Shown here: positions 36,478 through 45,503 of the stretch, piece after piece | Layout: each line of letters starts with the position of its first letter | Position numbering within the stretch: the first letter of the stretch is position 1 | Assembly (NCBI GenBank): GCA_964609385.1 | Contig: CAZSSM010000037.1 | Span: 1-64,000, forward strand | Direction: 5' to 3' | DNA from: CAZSSM01 sp964609385 | GTDB lineage: Bacteria > Planctomycetota > Planctomycetia > Isosphaerales > Isosphaeraceae | Length of the DNA: 64,000 nt | Position numbers and translations under genes: made by a program | Notes under the pieces: generated by a model | Seen by the model: the letters and a program-made list of their open reading frames with translations, nothing else | Database searches by the model: none | Told to the model about the DNA's origin: nothing

Positions 36478-36939
36478 ATGACGCGACCTGAACCCGAACC
36501 GGTGGAGCCCGGGCAGCTCGTCGAACTGGCCGGCGCGGCGATGGCGGCGGCCAAGTTTCCCCACCTGGCCAGCCTCGACGGTGACCAGCCGCGGGTCCGA
36601 CCAGTCAGCCCGGTCCGGACCGATCACTTCACCGTCTACGTGGCCAATCTGCGACAGTATCACAAGACGATTGAGCTGGCCGATCACCCCTTGGTCGAAC
36701 TCTGTTACCTGGCTCCCAACCACGACCACGTCCGGATCACCGGTCGTGCTGAGGAGATCGACCGCCGCGCCGAGCGACCGCTCCTAGAGGAGATCTGGTC
36801 GTCCAACCCGCTACTTCGCTCGTATCTGGGTGATGTGGACAACCCCGAGCTGATCGTCTACCGGATCGTACCGATCCGGGTCCGGTTCATGCGTGAGTGG
36901 GCTCTGGAGTATCACGAGGTGCCGTTCCTCAAGGCATGA
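36478..36939 (+). CDS. Pyridoxamine 5'-phosphate oxidase-like FMN protein
   Basis: A 153-residue split-barrel flavoprotein. KFPHLASLDGDQPRVRPVSPVRTDHFTVYVAN and LVELCYLAPNHDHVRITGRAE are typical of general-stress-protein-26-like members of the PNPOx clan. Such proteins bind FMN, F420 or heme; the true PNPOx substrate residues cannot be confirmed. ATG at 36478 follows GAAGGAG at 9 bases. It is single and converges on the DUF1559 gene, with a strong hairpin between them. Confidence 0.85.
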   Translation: MTRPEPEPVEPGQLVELAGAAMAAAKFPHLASLDGDQPRVRPVSPVRTDHFTVYVANLRQYHKTIELADHPLVELCYLAPNHDHVRITGRAEEIDRRAERPLLEEIWSSNPLLRSYLGDVDNPELIVYRIVPIRVRFMREWALEYHEVPFLKA

Positions 36940-36990
36940 GCTGTTCCGGCTGGCTCATGACAACACCGTTGCGCTTCCCAGAGCGTTTTT

Positions 36991-37025
36991 GGGGGATGTC
37001 CGACCCGTCGGTCGGGACATCCCCA
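36991..37025. terminator. Strong inverted repeat between convergent genes
   Basis: GGGGATGTCC at the left pairs with GGACATCCCC at the right, extended inward by GACC/GGTC around a short loop with one bulged base. It sits between the stops of the PPOX-like gene (36939) and the DUF1559 gene (37053). A run of five T precedes it. It probably works as a bidirectional terminator. Confidence 0.6.
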
Positions 37026-37052
37026 ATCTCAATGCGGGGCTCAGGATCAAAA

Positions 37053-38027
37053 TCAGAAGTCGCGGAGGATCTCGCCACCGCGACGTGTGGCCAGTCCGCG
37101 CCAGGTTTCCCGATCGACCGTGTCACTGAGGAAGCTGACGTGGCCGTCGCAGAAGAGCAGATTGACGCCGCCAGGATGGTTGCTGCGGGCGGCTTTCCAG
37201 GCGCGGGCGTGGGTATGCATGCAATCGGGTCGGTCGGGGTTAGGTGTGTAGTAGTGGTTGTACAAGGAGCTGTCGAATCGGCCCAGAACCCAGGCGGCGT
37301 TGCGGTCGCCCAACCAGGGCCGGTTGGGTCGGTCCGGGTCGCAATTAAGTGTTGAGGGACGGATCATGGGCGGGTACTCGTCGCCCAGATGGAGGTACTG
37401 GCGGTGCACGTTGCCCTTGTCGGCGCTACCGATTCGACCGTCGCCGACCAACGCCTCGCTCATCAGGGCGGTCTGACTGAGCCCATCGCGGATTCTCGAG
37501 ACGTTCAGCATCGACTTGCCGAAGATGACGCCATCGGCATGGGGGGCGAGGAAGTGTCCATCGTCGGGCACGCCGGAGCCAGCGTTGCCGACATAGTTGC
37601 CGGGGGCGCAGTCTTCCATGAGGATCCGGCGGTTCTGGTCGTCGGAGGGGCAGAGGAAGATCTCCAACGAGGCGCGCGAGGCGGTCTGGTTCTCGGCGCG
37701 GATTCCGTCGTTGGGGCCTTCGCGGAGGCCGAGATCGAAGTTGAGCGTCGCCAGAAGATTTTGTTGCTCGACGAAGGGCAGGATCCGCGCCTGAGCGCTG
37801 TAGGAGTAGACCGGGCTCTGGACGGCCGGCGGGAGCGTACCGAAGGTGTCGTGGTAGAGTTGGACGGCTAGGCCCAGTTGCCGGAGGTTGCTTTGACACT
37901 GGGTTCGACGCGCCGCTTCGCGAGCCGCCTGGACCGCCGGCAAGAGCAGCGCCATCAATATTGCCATGACTGCGATCACGACGAGCAGTTCGATTAGGGT
38001 GAAACCGCCCCGTTTGCGTCCGGACAT
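37053..38027 (-). CDS. DUF1559 (SBP_bac_10) pilin-like protein
   Basis: A 324-residue protein of the family expanded in planctomycetes. The N-terminal type IV prepilin signal is GGFTLIELLVVIAVMAILMALLLPAVQAAREAARR, cleaved before Phe by a prepilin peptidase. It is followed by the family landmarks CQSNLRQLGLAVQLYHDTFGTLPPA, FLCPSDD, GNYVGNAG and the C-terminal CDGHVSFLSDTVD. ATG at 38027 has GGGAGGG 5 bases upstream. The mature protein is expected to be anchored in or exported across the inner membrane; its function is unknown, perhaps as a pseudopilin-like surface protein. Confidence 0.93.
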   Translation of the reverse strand: MSGRKRGGFTLIELLVVIAVMAILMALLLPAVQAAREAARRTQCQSNLRQLGLAVQLYHDTFGTLPPAVQSPVYSYSAQARILPFVEQQNLLATLNFDLGLREGPNDGIRAENQTASRASLEIFLCPSDDQNRRILMEDCAPGNYVGNAGSGVPDDGHFLAPHADGVIFGKSMLNVSRIRDGLSQTALMSEALVGDGRIGSADKGNVHRQYLHLGDEYPPMIRPSTLNCDPDRPNRPWLGDRNAAWVLGRFDSSLYNHYYTPNPDRPDCMHTHARAWKAARSNHPGGVNLLFCDGHVSFLSDTVDRETWRGLATRRGGEILRDF

Positions 38028-38388
38028 GATACCCTCCCGAGCGCCTCGGGCACGCTCGTCCATCGATTGAGTTGTTCTGTTATTGCCTTCGATCGGGCTC
38101 GGACCCCCTGGACACTCTAGAATCCAGGGAAATGCTCCCGCCCATCGCATTGAAGAAATCGTCGCAGAGACGCGAGAGAAATAACCCGATCCCTCAACAT
38201 CTCCGCGTATCGGAGGCATACCTAAATTTAGGATACCTGGTCGCACTCGATTTTGCCAAGTAATTGCAGCTTCGCACGATCGAAATCACCCGAGTTTCGG
38301 TATTGGGAGACCGCGGGCCGAACGCTCGAGATCTTTCCCCGAGCGGATCGCTCTGATCGAAACTCGCCTTGCCTTGATCGAATCTTTG

Positions 38389-38402
38389 TTTGATCGATCA
38401 AA
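38389..38402. promoter_or_regulatory. Perfect 14-base palindrome, possible operator
   Basis: TTTGATCGATCAAA is a perfect palindrome about 360 bases upstream of the DUF1559 start. It could be a dimeric regulator site; chance cannot be ruled out. Confidence 0.25.
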
Positions 38403-38423
38403 GAAGAAGTGTTGTCATGGAGT

Positions 38424-38449
38424 CCATCCGGTCGGCTTCGACCGGATGG
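38424..38449 (-). terminator. Perfect 11-base-pair hairpin behind the oxidoreductase gene
   Basis: CCATCCGGTCG at 38424-38434 pairs perfectly with 38439-38449 around a GCTT loop. It lies about 108 bases past the stop of the Gfo/Idh/MocA gene in its direction of transcription. No T-run follows, so it is a terminator-like or RNA-stabilising hairpin. Confidence 0.55.
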
Positions 38450-38556
38450 TTGGGGGCTCACAGGCTGTGCGGGGCATCGCCTCGTGGTCAATAAGCGACG
38501 GGGACGACCCTGCGCGGCCCGATTAGACATCAATTCTCCGGTCTACTCGGCTCGGG

Positions 38557-39882
38557 TCAGGTGAAGGCGGTGACGCCGGGCTGAGGGATCGGGTGGCTGG
38601 GGGCGTCGGCCCAGGTGTAGGTGTCCGGGCCGAGCTGTTGCTGCGAGTTGAGGATCTGGTCCCAGGTAATCACCTGGCCGGTATAGGCCGCGGTTCGGCC
38701 CATGATCGCCAGCAGCGTGCTGTGCGCTGCGCTTTCGGCCGTGTTTAACGGGTTGCCGGCGCGGATCGAGGCGAACATCTCGTCGTGCTCGGTCTGATAC
38801 ATATTGTTGTTCCGGCCGCGATACCGCCAGAGCGACGAGCCGTCCGGCTTGGTGATCCGTGAGCCGAAGACGTCGCAGATCCCTTCGGGGCCGTACAGGT
38901 AATCCTTGACCCGGTTCTGCGACCCACGCCAGTGTCGGCACTGGTGATAGCCGCGGACGCCGTTGTCGTACTCGTAGACCAGGGTGAAATGGTCCCAGAT
39001 GTTGCCGTACTTGGAGTCGGTCCGGACCTGCCGGCCGCCCGAGCCCCAGCAGCGCGCCGGCGGCACGTCGCCGACGGCCCAGGCCATCGTGTCGATTCCG
39101 TGCACCGCCTGCTCGACGATGTGGTCGCCGCTGAGCCAGAGGTAGTAGTACCAGTTGCGCATCTGGTACTCCATGTCGCTGGCGACCGCATCGCGGCCGA
39201 CCCGCGGATCCCAGACGCCCCCGGAGTTGTAGGTTGTCTCGATGGCGACCAACTCGCCGATCGCCCGCTCCTCGATCGCCCGACGCATCGTCTCGCGTCG
39301 CGGATTGTGATAGCGCCAACAGAGGCCGGAGACCATCGCCAAGTTCTTCTGCTTGCCCTGTTCGATCGCCTCCAGGACGCGGCGAACGCCGGGTGCGTCG
39401 GTGGCCACTGGCTTCTCCAGGAAGCAGTGCACGCCGCGCTCGACGGCATAGGCGATGTGCTCGGGCCGGAAATACGGGGTCGAGGTCAGCACGACGACGT
39501 CGACCTGGTCGATAACCGCCTTGTAAGCGTCGAACCCGGCATAGCAGCGGTCCGAGGGTACGTCGACGCGATCGGCCACGCCCGACTTGAGCAGCGTGTC
39601 GCGGCTGGTCTCCAGGCGGTCCATGAAGGCGTCAGCCATGGCGACCAGGCGGGTGTTCTTATCAGCCCGCAGGGCCTGCTCAGCAGCGCCTGTGCCTCGG
39701 CCACCGCATCCGACCAGGCCAATCCTCAGTTCGTCGCTACCGGAGGCATGCACGCGCGGTGGTGTCAGGCCCGTCAGGCCGACTCCCAAGGCGCCGACGG
39801 CCGCTCCCTGCAAAAGGTTGCGACGGTTGGGTTCTGGCACCGAGGTGCCCAACGTGCTTTGCTGCGTCGTTCGGTTCGTCAT
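38557..39882 (-). CDS. Tat-exported Gfo/Idh/MocA family oxidoreductase
   Basis: A 441-residue secreted NAD(P)-dependent sugar dehydrogenase-like protein. The N-terminus has a twin-Arg signal (NRRNLLQGAAVGALGVGL). The Rossmann start is LRIGLVGCGGRGTGAA, and the catalytic-site motif is CFLEKPVATD with the conserved Glu-Lys-Pro. The C-terminal domain (IVEQAVHGIDTMAWAVG) matches the GFO_IDH_MocA_C fold. Such Tat-exported members abound in planctomycetes and probably act on sugar rings in the periplasm, pre-loaded with cofactor. AGGGAGA lies 8 bases before ATG at 39882. Confidence 0.93.
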   Translation of the reverse strand: MTNRTTQQSTLGTSVPEPNRRNLLQGAAVGALGVGLTGLTPPRVHASGSDELRIGLVGCGGRGTGAAEQALRADKNTRLVAMADAFMDRLETSRDTLLKSGVADRVDVPSDRCYAGFDAYKAVIDQVDVVVLTSTPYFRPEHIAYAVERGVHCFLEKPVATDAPGVRRVLEAIEQGKQKNLAMVSGLCWRYHNPRRETMRRAIEERAIGELVAIETTYNSGGVWDPRVGRDAVASDMEYQMRNWYYYLWLSGDHIVEQAVHGIDTMAWAVGDVPPARCWGSGGRQVRTDSKYGNIWDHFTLVYEYDNGVRGYHQCRHWRGSQNRVKDYLYGPEGICDVFGSRITKPDGSSLWRYRGRNNNMYQTEHDEMFASIRAGNPLNTAESAAHSTLLAIMGRTAAYTGQVITWDQILNSQQQLGPDTYTWADAPSHPIPQPGVTAFT

Positions 39883-40051
39883 CGCCGATCTCCCTGCTCA
39901 ACTCGTCTTTCGATCGGACCGCACCGACCCGATGATTCCAGCCGACCCGGCGAGGGTCGGTCACGCGGACACCACCATGCCAGGACAGTCTGATCTGTGT
40001 CAATCAGGTGATGGGGTCGGGCTGGCTTCATTAAGCAGCGCCGCCATGCAA

Positions 40052-40080
40052 TCGACGCTTTTCAGTTGGGGTGGTATGAT
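40052..40080 (+). promoter_or_regulatory. Candidate promoter of the Uma2 gene at 40.1 kb
   Basis: TCGACG at 40052-40057 and TATGAT at 40075-40080 are 17 bases apart. Transcription would begin near 40087, about 40 bases before the ATG at 40128. The assignment is by eye to the sigma-70 consensus. Confidence 0.4.
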
Positions 40081-40127
40081 GGGGCGATATGCACCGTAAC
40101 GAATCCCACTGGGAGGGGAGATTGCTC

Positions 40128-40691
40128 ATGGCCACGGTCACGGCCCGCGAACCCTTGCTGACGCTCTCGGAGTATCTGGGCCTACCGCACCACGCGTCTC
40201 TGGAGGAGTTGGTCCGGGGACGGATCGTCACGATGAACCCACCTAAGCCCAGTCACGGTCGGATCTGTATGGAGATCGGGGCGTTGCTCCACGTCCAAAC
40301 CAAGACGCATAACCTCGGCGTGGTGGTGTGCAACGATTCGGGGGTGATCACCGAGCGGGACCCGGACACGCTCCGAGGCGCTGACGTGGCCTTCTATCGC
40401 CGCGAACGCCTGCCCGGCGGCAAGCTGCCCAAAGACACCTATCTGGAGATCCCCCCGGACCTGATTGTGGAGGTGCTTTCCGAGCACGACCGTTGGCCCC
40501 GGGTCCTGACGAAGGTGGGGGAGTACCTGACGGTAGGCGTCTCGGTCGTGGTGGTATTGGATCCGGACGGCAAGACCGCACACGTTTATGAAGGGGACCG
40601 CCCGGTCCGTGTGCTTCAAGCCACCGACACGCTGGAGTTTCCCGAGTTGCTGGGGACCTTCGGGGTCCGAGTCGGCGACCTCTTCGAATGA
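40128..40691 (+). CDS. Uma2-family PD-(D/E)XK nuclease-like protein, copy 5
   Basis: A 187-residue single Uma2 protein of yet another subfamily. Core features are GADVAFYRRERLPGG, PPDLIVEVLSEHDRW, the Lys in VLTKVGEYL and VVVVLDPDGKTAHVY. ATG at 40128 is favoured over 40089 because GGAGGGGAG lies 8 bases upstream. It is not closely similar in DNA to the other four copies in this window. The function is unknown. Confidence 0.85.
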   Translation: MATVTAREPLLTLSEYLGLPHHASLEELVRGRIVTMNPPKPSHGRICMEIGALLHVQTKTHNLGVVVCNDSGVITERDPDTLRGADVAFYRRERLPGGKLPKDTYLEIPPDLIVEVLSEHDRWPRVLTKVGEYLTVGVSVVVVLDPDGKTAHVYEGDRPVRVLQATDTLEFPELLGTFGVRVGDLFE

Positions 40692-40733
40692 ACGAATCGG
40701 GCGGTTAGGTTAGAGCCCTCCAGGCCTCGAAAT

Positions 40734-41216
40734 TTAGGCGCAGTCGGGGGTCGCTTTGGCCATCACCTCATCCATGTACCGTTGGACCTCCTCAGGAGGG
40801 ACTTCCTTAATATGGGTGGCCAGGGTCCAGCGGTGGCCGAAGGGGTCGACCAGGGTGCCGGAGCGGTCGCCGTAAAACTGGTCCTGGACCGGGTTCAGCT
40901 CGGTAGCACCGGCTTCGAGGGCCTGGGCGAACCGGGCATCGACGTCCTCAACGTAGATGTTCAGACTGACGGTGCTCCCGCCCAGCGAGGCCGGTCCGCG
41001 GATCTCCCGCTCGGGGAACTCATCGGCCAGCATGACCCGCGACCCGGCGATCTCGACCTCGGCGTGGCCGAGCCGACCGTCGGGCATCGTCAACCGCATC
41101 ACCTCGGTTGCCCCGAAAGCCTGCACGTAGAAGGCGACCGCCTCGGCCGCTCCGCGCACGACCAGGTACGGGGTGATCACCTGGTAATTGTCCGGGATGT
41201 GCGAAACTTGACCCAT
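40734..41216 (-). CDS. VOC-superfamily PhnB/glyoxalase-like protein
   Basis: A 160-residue protein with paired beta-alpha-beta-beta-beta modules. It starts ITPYLVVRGAAEAVAFYVQAFGATEV, continues GRLGHAEVEIAGSRVMLADE and ends DPFGHRWTLATHIKEVPPEE, all typical of the PhnB-like branch. Members can be metal-dependent enzymes or binding proteins; the substrate is unknown. GGGAGGA lies 7 bases before ATG at 41216. Confidence 0.9.
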   Translation of the reverse strand: MGQVSHIPDNYQVITPYLVVRGAAEAVAFYVQAFGATEVMRLTMPDGRLGHAEVEIAGSRVMLADEFPEREIRGPASLGGSTVSLNIYVEDVDARFAQALEAGATELNPVQDQFYGDRSGTLVDPFGHRWTLATHIKEVPPEEVQRYMDEVMAKATPDCA

Positions 41217-41562
41217 CGTTCGTCCTCCCTGGTTTGTCCAACGTATGCGACAGCTCCGTCCGGTCCGCCGAAGGCTCGGCTCGAGCCATCGCTAAGTGTA
41301 CAAAATATCGGATAGGCTGAGTCTCGCAAGGGCAAAAATTATACAAATGTCGACTTTCTGGGGCAGGTCGTCTTGCTTGGGTATCGGCGACCCTTGAGCG
41401 GCCCTTGGTTTCGGGGCACAATGAGGCCCCTGTGCGACACGATTCGGGCGACCGATCCGTAGCAATCCCGCAACCCGCACCCAGCCGCGTGTCCCTCGGT
41501 TCGGGCCGAACCCGACCCGTTCTCTTTATTTGCGTTCCGTTCGAGAAGGACGATGTGAACTG
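41217..41562. other. Divergent intergenic region
   Basis: About 345 bases between the leftward VOC gene and the rightward transporter gene. An AT-rich core at 41290-41350 includes a TATAAT on the minus strand (41343-41338), but no matching -35 box was found at the proper distance. Confidence 0.4.
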
Positions 41563-43125
41563 ATGGCAGCACCACGAGCGCACTGGAATTCGCGGATGGG
41601 TTTCATCCTGGCCGCGGCGGGATCGGCGATCGGCCTGGGCAACATCTGGAAGTTCCCCTATGTCACCGGGGAGAACGGTGGTGGCCTGTTCGTGATCATC
41701 TACCTGGTCTGCATCGCCTTTATCTGTTTACCGGTGATGATGGCCGAAATCTTCATGGGTCGCCACACACAGCGCTCTGGCATCGGTGCCTTCCGAATGC
41801 TCGGCGGCGGGAAAGGCCCTTTCGGCTGGGGTCTGGTCGGCTGGCTGGGGGTGCTTGCCGCCTTCCTTGTCCTCTCATTCTATAGTGTCGTTGGGGGCTG
41901 GTCGCTCCACTACGTTTATCTCTCGGCTAGCAATGTGTTCTCGGGATCGGATAATGTTCAGATCGAGGGATTGTTCGGCTCGTTGATCGGGAACTCGGGT
42001 CTGACGATCTTCTGGCATGCGGCGTTCATGGCGTTGACGATCGGGATCGTGCTGGGCGGGATCCAGAGCGGGATCGAGCGCTGGAGCAAGATCCTGATGC
42101 CCCTGCTGCTGGGTTTCCTCATGTTGCTGCTGATCCGCGCCGTCTTCAGCCCCGGCTTCGGTCAGGCGATGGACTTCGTCTTCAGCTTCCGGAGCGACCA
42201 GCTGACGGCTCAGGGCGTCCTGGCGGCGCTGGGCCAAGCGTTCTTCAGCCTCAGCCTCGGTATGGGCGCTATGATCGCCTACGGTAGCTACCTCGATAAA
42301 CAAACAGATGTCGCGTCAACGTCTGTGTATGTTGCTCTGGCCGACACCGCAATCGCGCTCTTGGCGTGCATGGTGCTGTTCCCGATCACCTTCAGTCAGG
42401 GGCTGGAGCCGACGGCGGGGCCGGGTTTGGTCTTCGTGAACATCCCGATCGCGTTGCGGGATTTCCCGCCGACGATCCTGTGGTCGACCCTATTCTTCTT
42501 GCTGTTGACCTTCGCGGCGATCACCAGCGCGATCTCGCTCCTGGAGGTCGTCGTCAGTAACCTGATCGACGAGTTCAATCTGCCCCGAACCCCCACGACG
42601 ATCGCGCTGGGCGTGGCGATCGGGCTCTTTGGGATCCCCTCGGCCCTGAGCAACGTCGAGGGCTCGCCCTTCGGCCAATCGATGGCCGACGAGGTCGGCT
42701 ACAATTGGTTCGACCTGATGGACAACATCGCATCGAACTGGTTCCTGCCGATCGGTGGCCTGACCGTCTCGATCTTCGTGGTCTGGGTCATCGCCACGCG
42801 CGACCGCGAGGTCGGCTTCGAGACCACGCCGTTCAGTCGCGTCCTCTATCAGCCTTGGCTCTGGCTGATGCGGATCGTCGTTCCGATCGCCATCCTGGTC
42901 GTCTTCATCAACGTCAGCGGCGTGCTCAAGCTTCTGACGTCCCAAGGTGAGGAGGGGGCGACCGATGAGCCGCCCGCCGCGACGGAATCGGCCGAGTTGC
43001 CTGATGAGGCCGCCCTGACGCCCGACACCACCGAGGCAGGGGACACGTCACCTGACGAGCCGGCGCCGGAGGCCTCCGAGGTCTCGGCCACCGATCTTGA
43101 CGACGTTGCGGGCGATGACGCATGA
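41563..43125 (+). CDS. Neurotransmitter:sodium symporter (SNF/LeuT) family transporter
   Basis: A 520-residue sodium-dependent transporter with about 11-12 membrane helices. The N-terminal signature GFILAAAGSAIGLGNIWKFPY contains the sodium-binding unwound helix 1, followed by NGGGLFVIIYL. Helix 6 includes AFFSLSLGMGAMIAYGSY, as in LeuT. It imports an amino acid or related solute. The acidic, Ala/Pro-rich 65-residue C-terminal tail is unusual and probably disordered in the cytosol. AAGGA lies about 13 bases before ATG at 41563. The gene overlaps the DinB gene by four bases, indicating co-translation. Confidence 0.93.
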   Translation: MAAPRAHWNSRMGFILAAAGSAIGLGNIWKFPYVTGENGGGLFVIIYLVCIAFICLPVMMAEIFMGRHTQRSGIGAFRMLGGGKGPFGWGLVGWLGVLAAFLVLSFYSVVGGWSLHYVYLSASNVFSGSDNVQIEGLFGSLIGNSGLTIFWHAAFMALTIGIVLGGIQSGIERWSKILMPLLLGFLMLLLIRAVFSPGFGQAMDFVFSFRSDQLTAQGVLAALGQAFFSLSLGMGAMIAYGSYLDKQTDVASTSVYVALADTAIALLACMVLFPITFSQGLEPTAGPGLVFVNIPIALRDFPPTILWSTLFFLLLTFAAITSAISLLEVVVSNLIDEFNLPRTPTTIALGVAIGLFGIPSALSNVEGSPFGQSMADEVGYNWFDLMDNIASNWFLPIGGLTVSIFVVWVIATRDREVGFETTPFSRVLYQPWLWLMRIVVPIAILVVFINVSGVLKLLTSQGEEGATDEPPAATESAELPDEAALTPDTTEAGDTSPDEPAPEASEVSATDLDDVAGDDA

Positions 43126-43676
43126 CGGGCACACCCGACGCTGCGGGCGGTCCCCTGGGGCGACCGGACGTCCCGTCGTCGCTCGAAGTCTTCCGCGCGT
43201 TGGCTCGATACAACACCCGGGCCAACGTCCGGCTCTACGACGCTTGCGCGCAGCTCACCGAGGCCGACTTGAAAGCCGATCGGCAGGCCTTCTTCCGGTC
43301 GATCCACGGCACGCTCAATCATATCTTGCTCGGCGACACAATCTGGATGACGCGCTTCGGTGGCGGCTCGATGCCCTCGACCGATCTCGATGCGATCCTC
43401 CACGAATCGTTCGACGATCTCCGCGCCGCCCGGACGGCGATGGACGCGCGGATCGAGGCATTTGCCGACGGGCTCGACCCCGGTTTCCTCGGCCGACCGC
43501 TCCGCTACCGGAACAGCCGAGGGATCGACCGTGAAGACGACCCGTTCACGATCCTCATGCACTTCTTCAATCACCAGACCCACCATCGTGGCCAGGTCCA
43601 CGACATGCTGAGTCGGACGCCCGTCCTGCCCCCGTCGCTCGACCTGCATCAGGTGCTCAAGCCGGACCAATCCTGA
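43122..43676 (+). CDS. DinB-family four-helix metal-binding protein
   Basis: A 184-residue protein of the DinB/DUF664 superfamily. The metal-binding His residues are likely in HGTLNHILLGD and FFNHQTHHRGQVHDML. Relatives include damage-inducible proteins and bacillithiol/mycothiol S-transferases, so a thiol-transfer or detoxification role is possible. It overlaps the transporter gene by ATGA and should depend on it for translation. Confidence 0.9.
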   Translation: MTGTPDAAGGPLGRPDVPSSLEVFRALARYNTRANVRLYDACAQLTEADLKADRQAFFRSIHGTLNHILLGDTIWMTRFGGGSMPSTDLDAILHESFDDLRAARTAMDARIEAFADGLDPGFLGRPLRYRNSRGIDREDDPFTILMHFFNHQTHHRGQVHDMLSRTPVLPPSLDLHQVLKPDQS

Positions 43677-43731
43677 TTCGGTACCGTGTTCCGAGATCTT
43701 ACGCTGACGCACTGATGTGGCGTGCCGGTTT

Positions 43732-45459
43732 TCACACATAGACGCCGACCTTCGCCAGCGCGGCGTTCCAGGATCGGCGCCCCTGCGGATTGGGGCCGGC
43801 GTCGAGGTTGAGATCGTCGAGGCCGAGCCGCCGGCAACGCGCGTCCAGGTGCGGGTTGCGGAGCAGCGCGCGGACCCCCTCGATGCCGATCGGGTTGGCC
43901 ACCAAGCTGACCTCGACCAGATGCTCCCAGAGGTCGCTCTCGGCCAAGGTGATGACGCCCTCGTCGGTGATCAGATTCTCGTTGAGTTGCAGCTCCTGCA
44001 GGCCGATGAGGTGCTCGGATCGGGCGATCGCGGCCAGGCCGTCGTCGCCGATCTGGCAGCCTTGGAGACGGAGCACCGTCAGGGATCGCAGCCCCGCACT
44101 CCGTGCCAGCGCGATTGCCCCCTCTAGCCCGATCGGATTTCGGCTCAAATCGAGATGCTCCAAATGCGTTTCGTCAGTCGAGTCATCGAGATCGATGAGG
44201 GCCTCAGGCTCGATCTGGTTGCCGCTCAGATCGAGGCGGCGGACCCGGAAGGCTAGGCCGGATCGGATGAGTGTTTGGCATCCCTGAGTCCCGATCTCGT
44301 TCCGACTCACGTCGAAGGCATCCAGATGGCGATCTGAAAGCCACTCGGCCAGAACGCGTGTTCCTTCGGGAGAAAGTTGGTTGTGGTTGAGGGAGAGGGT
44401 GGAGAGGTGTTCCAGGCCCGCATCGGCGAGCCGGATCAGTCCTCGTGAGCTGATCCCGCCATGGTTCAGGCTGAACCGTCGGAGCGGGAGGGCGGTGGAT
44501 CGTCCAAACCGAGTCGCCAACGCATCGAGACCTTCGTCCGAGATCCCGTTGTAGTCGAGGGCCAGACTGTGAAGCTGATCGAGGAATCCAGACGATGCCA
44601 GTGTCATCGCCGTGCCAGGGGTCATGTCGCTGGAGGAAAGGTCCAGCCAGCAGATCGGGGTTGTCTCCAGGGCGTCGAAGAGGCCATGGAATAGCCCGGA
44701 GTCGAGTTGATGCCCGGCTAGATCAAGCGCTTCCAGGTTGGATCCGATCAGGCACGGGATCAGGGCGGCAACACCCTCCGGATGGGCCGGGATGGCCCGG
44801 AGGGTCAGTGTCCGGCATCGGAGCGAGCGAGTGGGCTGGAACAGGAGCCCCGCCACACCATCGCCGAGCATGACGTCGGTGATCTCAAGCCGTTCCAGGT
44901 CGGCGAACCACGGGGCCTCGGCCAGCGCCCGGGCCGCCTCGGTCGTGAGATAGGCCCGGTCGAGCACGAATTCGGTCGCGCCGCGGATCGAGGGTTGTGC
45001 GAGCAGAGTCCGCAGTTGTCTTGGACCGATCGTTGAGAAGACGCTGCTGATGTTCAGCGATCGGGGGCGGAATTCGGCCAACGCCTCCCAGAATTCCGGA
45101 CCAAGGTCGAGGCCGGTGTCCTTGAAATCGAGTCGGGTTCCGTCGGCCTCGAAGGCCGAGGTGGCCAACGGGGCCAAGACCGGACGGAGCCCTAGGAACC
45201 GCCGGGTGTCGACGGTCAGCCAACGGGCGGGGAGGTCGTCCGAGTGATCCGCCCGAGAATTTGGAGTCCCGCCCACATCATCGAGGGTCAGCACGCCCTC
45301 GGCGAGCAGTCGGACCAGGCCGGCGCGGAAGACCTCGCCGCGCTCGAAGAGCTGGTCGGCAGCCACCAGCAGCGCCTCATTGACCTCGTCGCCGAAACCG
45401 ACCCGAAGCTTCCCGAAGAGCTGGCCGAGCCACGCGTCCAGTCGATCCGCCTCGACCAT
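43732..45459 (-). CDS. LRR protein at the end of the T6SS-like operon
   Basis: A 575-residue relative of the LRR proteins at 27-32 kb. The N-terminal domain has LLVAADQLFERGEVFRAGLV, the same repeat-companion-like signature. A spacer follows, then about 14 LRRs (LEALDLAGHQLDSGLF, LHSLALDYNGISDEGL, VRRLDLSGNQIEPEAL, LEHLDLSRNPIGLEGA). There is no signal peptide. ATG at 45459 follows GGAGGAG at 8 bases. It lies 44 bases behind the TssM-like gene on the same strand and is probably the last gene of that operon, so it may be an adaptor, effector or immunity-type partner. That role is inferred only from position. Confidence 0.85.
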   Translation of the reverse strand: MVEADRLDAWLGQLFGKLRVGFGDEVNEALLVAADQLFERGEVFRAGLVRLLAEGVLTLDDVGGTPNSRADHSDDLPARWLTVDTRRFLGLRPVLAPLATSAFEADGTRLDFKDTGLDLGPEFWEALAEFRPRSLNISSVFSTIGPRQLRTLLAQPSIRGATEFVLDRAYLTTEAARALAEAPWFADLERLEITDVMLGDGVAGLLFQPTRSLRCRTLTLRAIPAHPEGVAALIPCLIGSNLEALDLAGHQLDSGLFHGLFDALETTPICWLDLSSSDMTPGTAMTLASSGFLDQLHSLALDYNGISDEGLDALATRFGRSTALPLRRFSLNHGGISSRGLIRLADAGLEHLSTLSLNHNQLSPEGTRVLAEWLSDRHLDAFDVSRNEIGTQGCQTLIRSGLAFRVRRLDLSGNQIEPEALIDLDDSTDETHLEHLDLSRNPIGLEGAIALARSAGLRSLTVLRLQGCQIGDDGLAAIARSEHLIGLQELQLNENLITDEGVITLAESDLWEHLVEVSLVANPIGIEGVRALLRNPHLDARCRRLGLDDLNLDAGPNPQGRRSWNAALAKVGVYV

Positions 45460-45503
45460 CACGACAACTCCTCCCGATCGATCGGTCGCAGGGATCGACG
45501 TCG

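Larger units (their letters stand above)
38028..38556. other. Intergenic stretch with a palindrome and a hairpin
   Basis: About 530 bases without a supportable gene. The part from 38140 to 38410 is AT-richer than the surroundings and should contain the promoter of the DUF1559 gene (leftward). Two inverted repeats are listed separately. Confidence 0.45.

Noticed and set aside
41338..41343. TATAAT on the minus strand upstream of the VOC gene as a promoter
   Set aside because: No -35-like hexamer lies 16-18 bases upstream and the distance to the gene start is over 120 bases.
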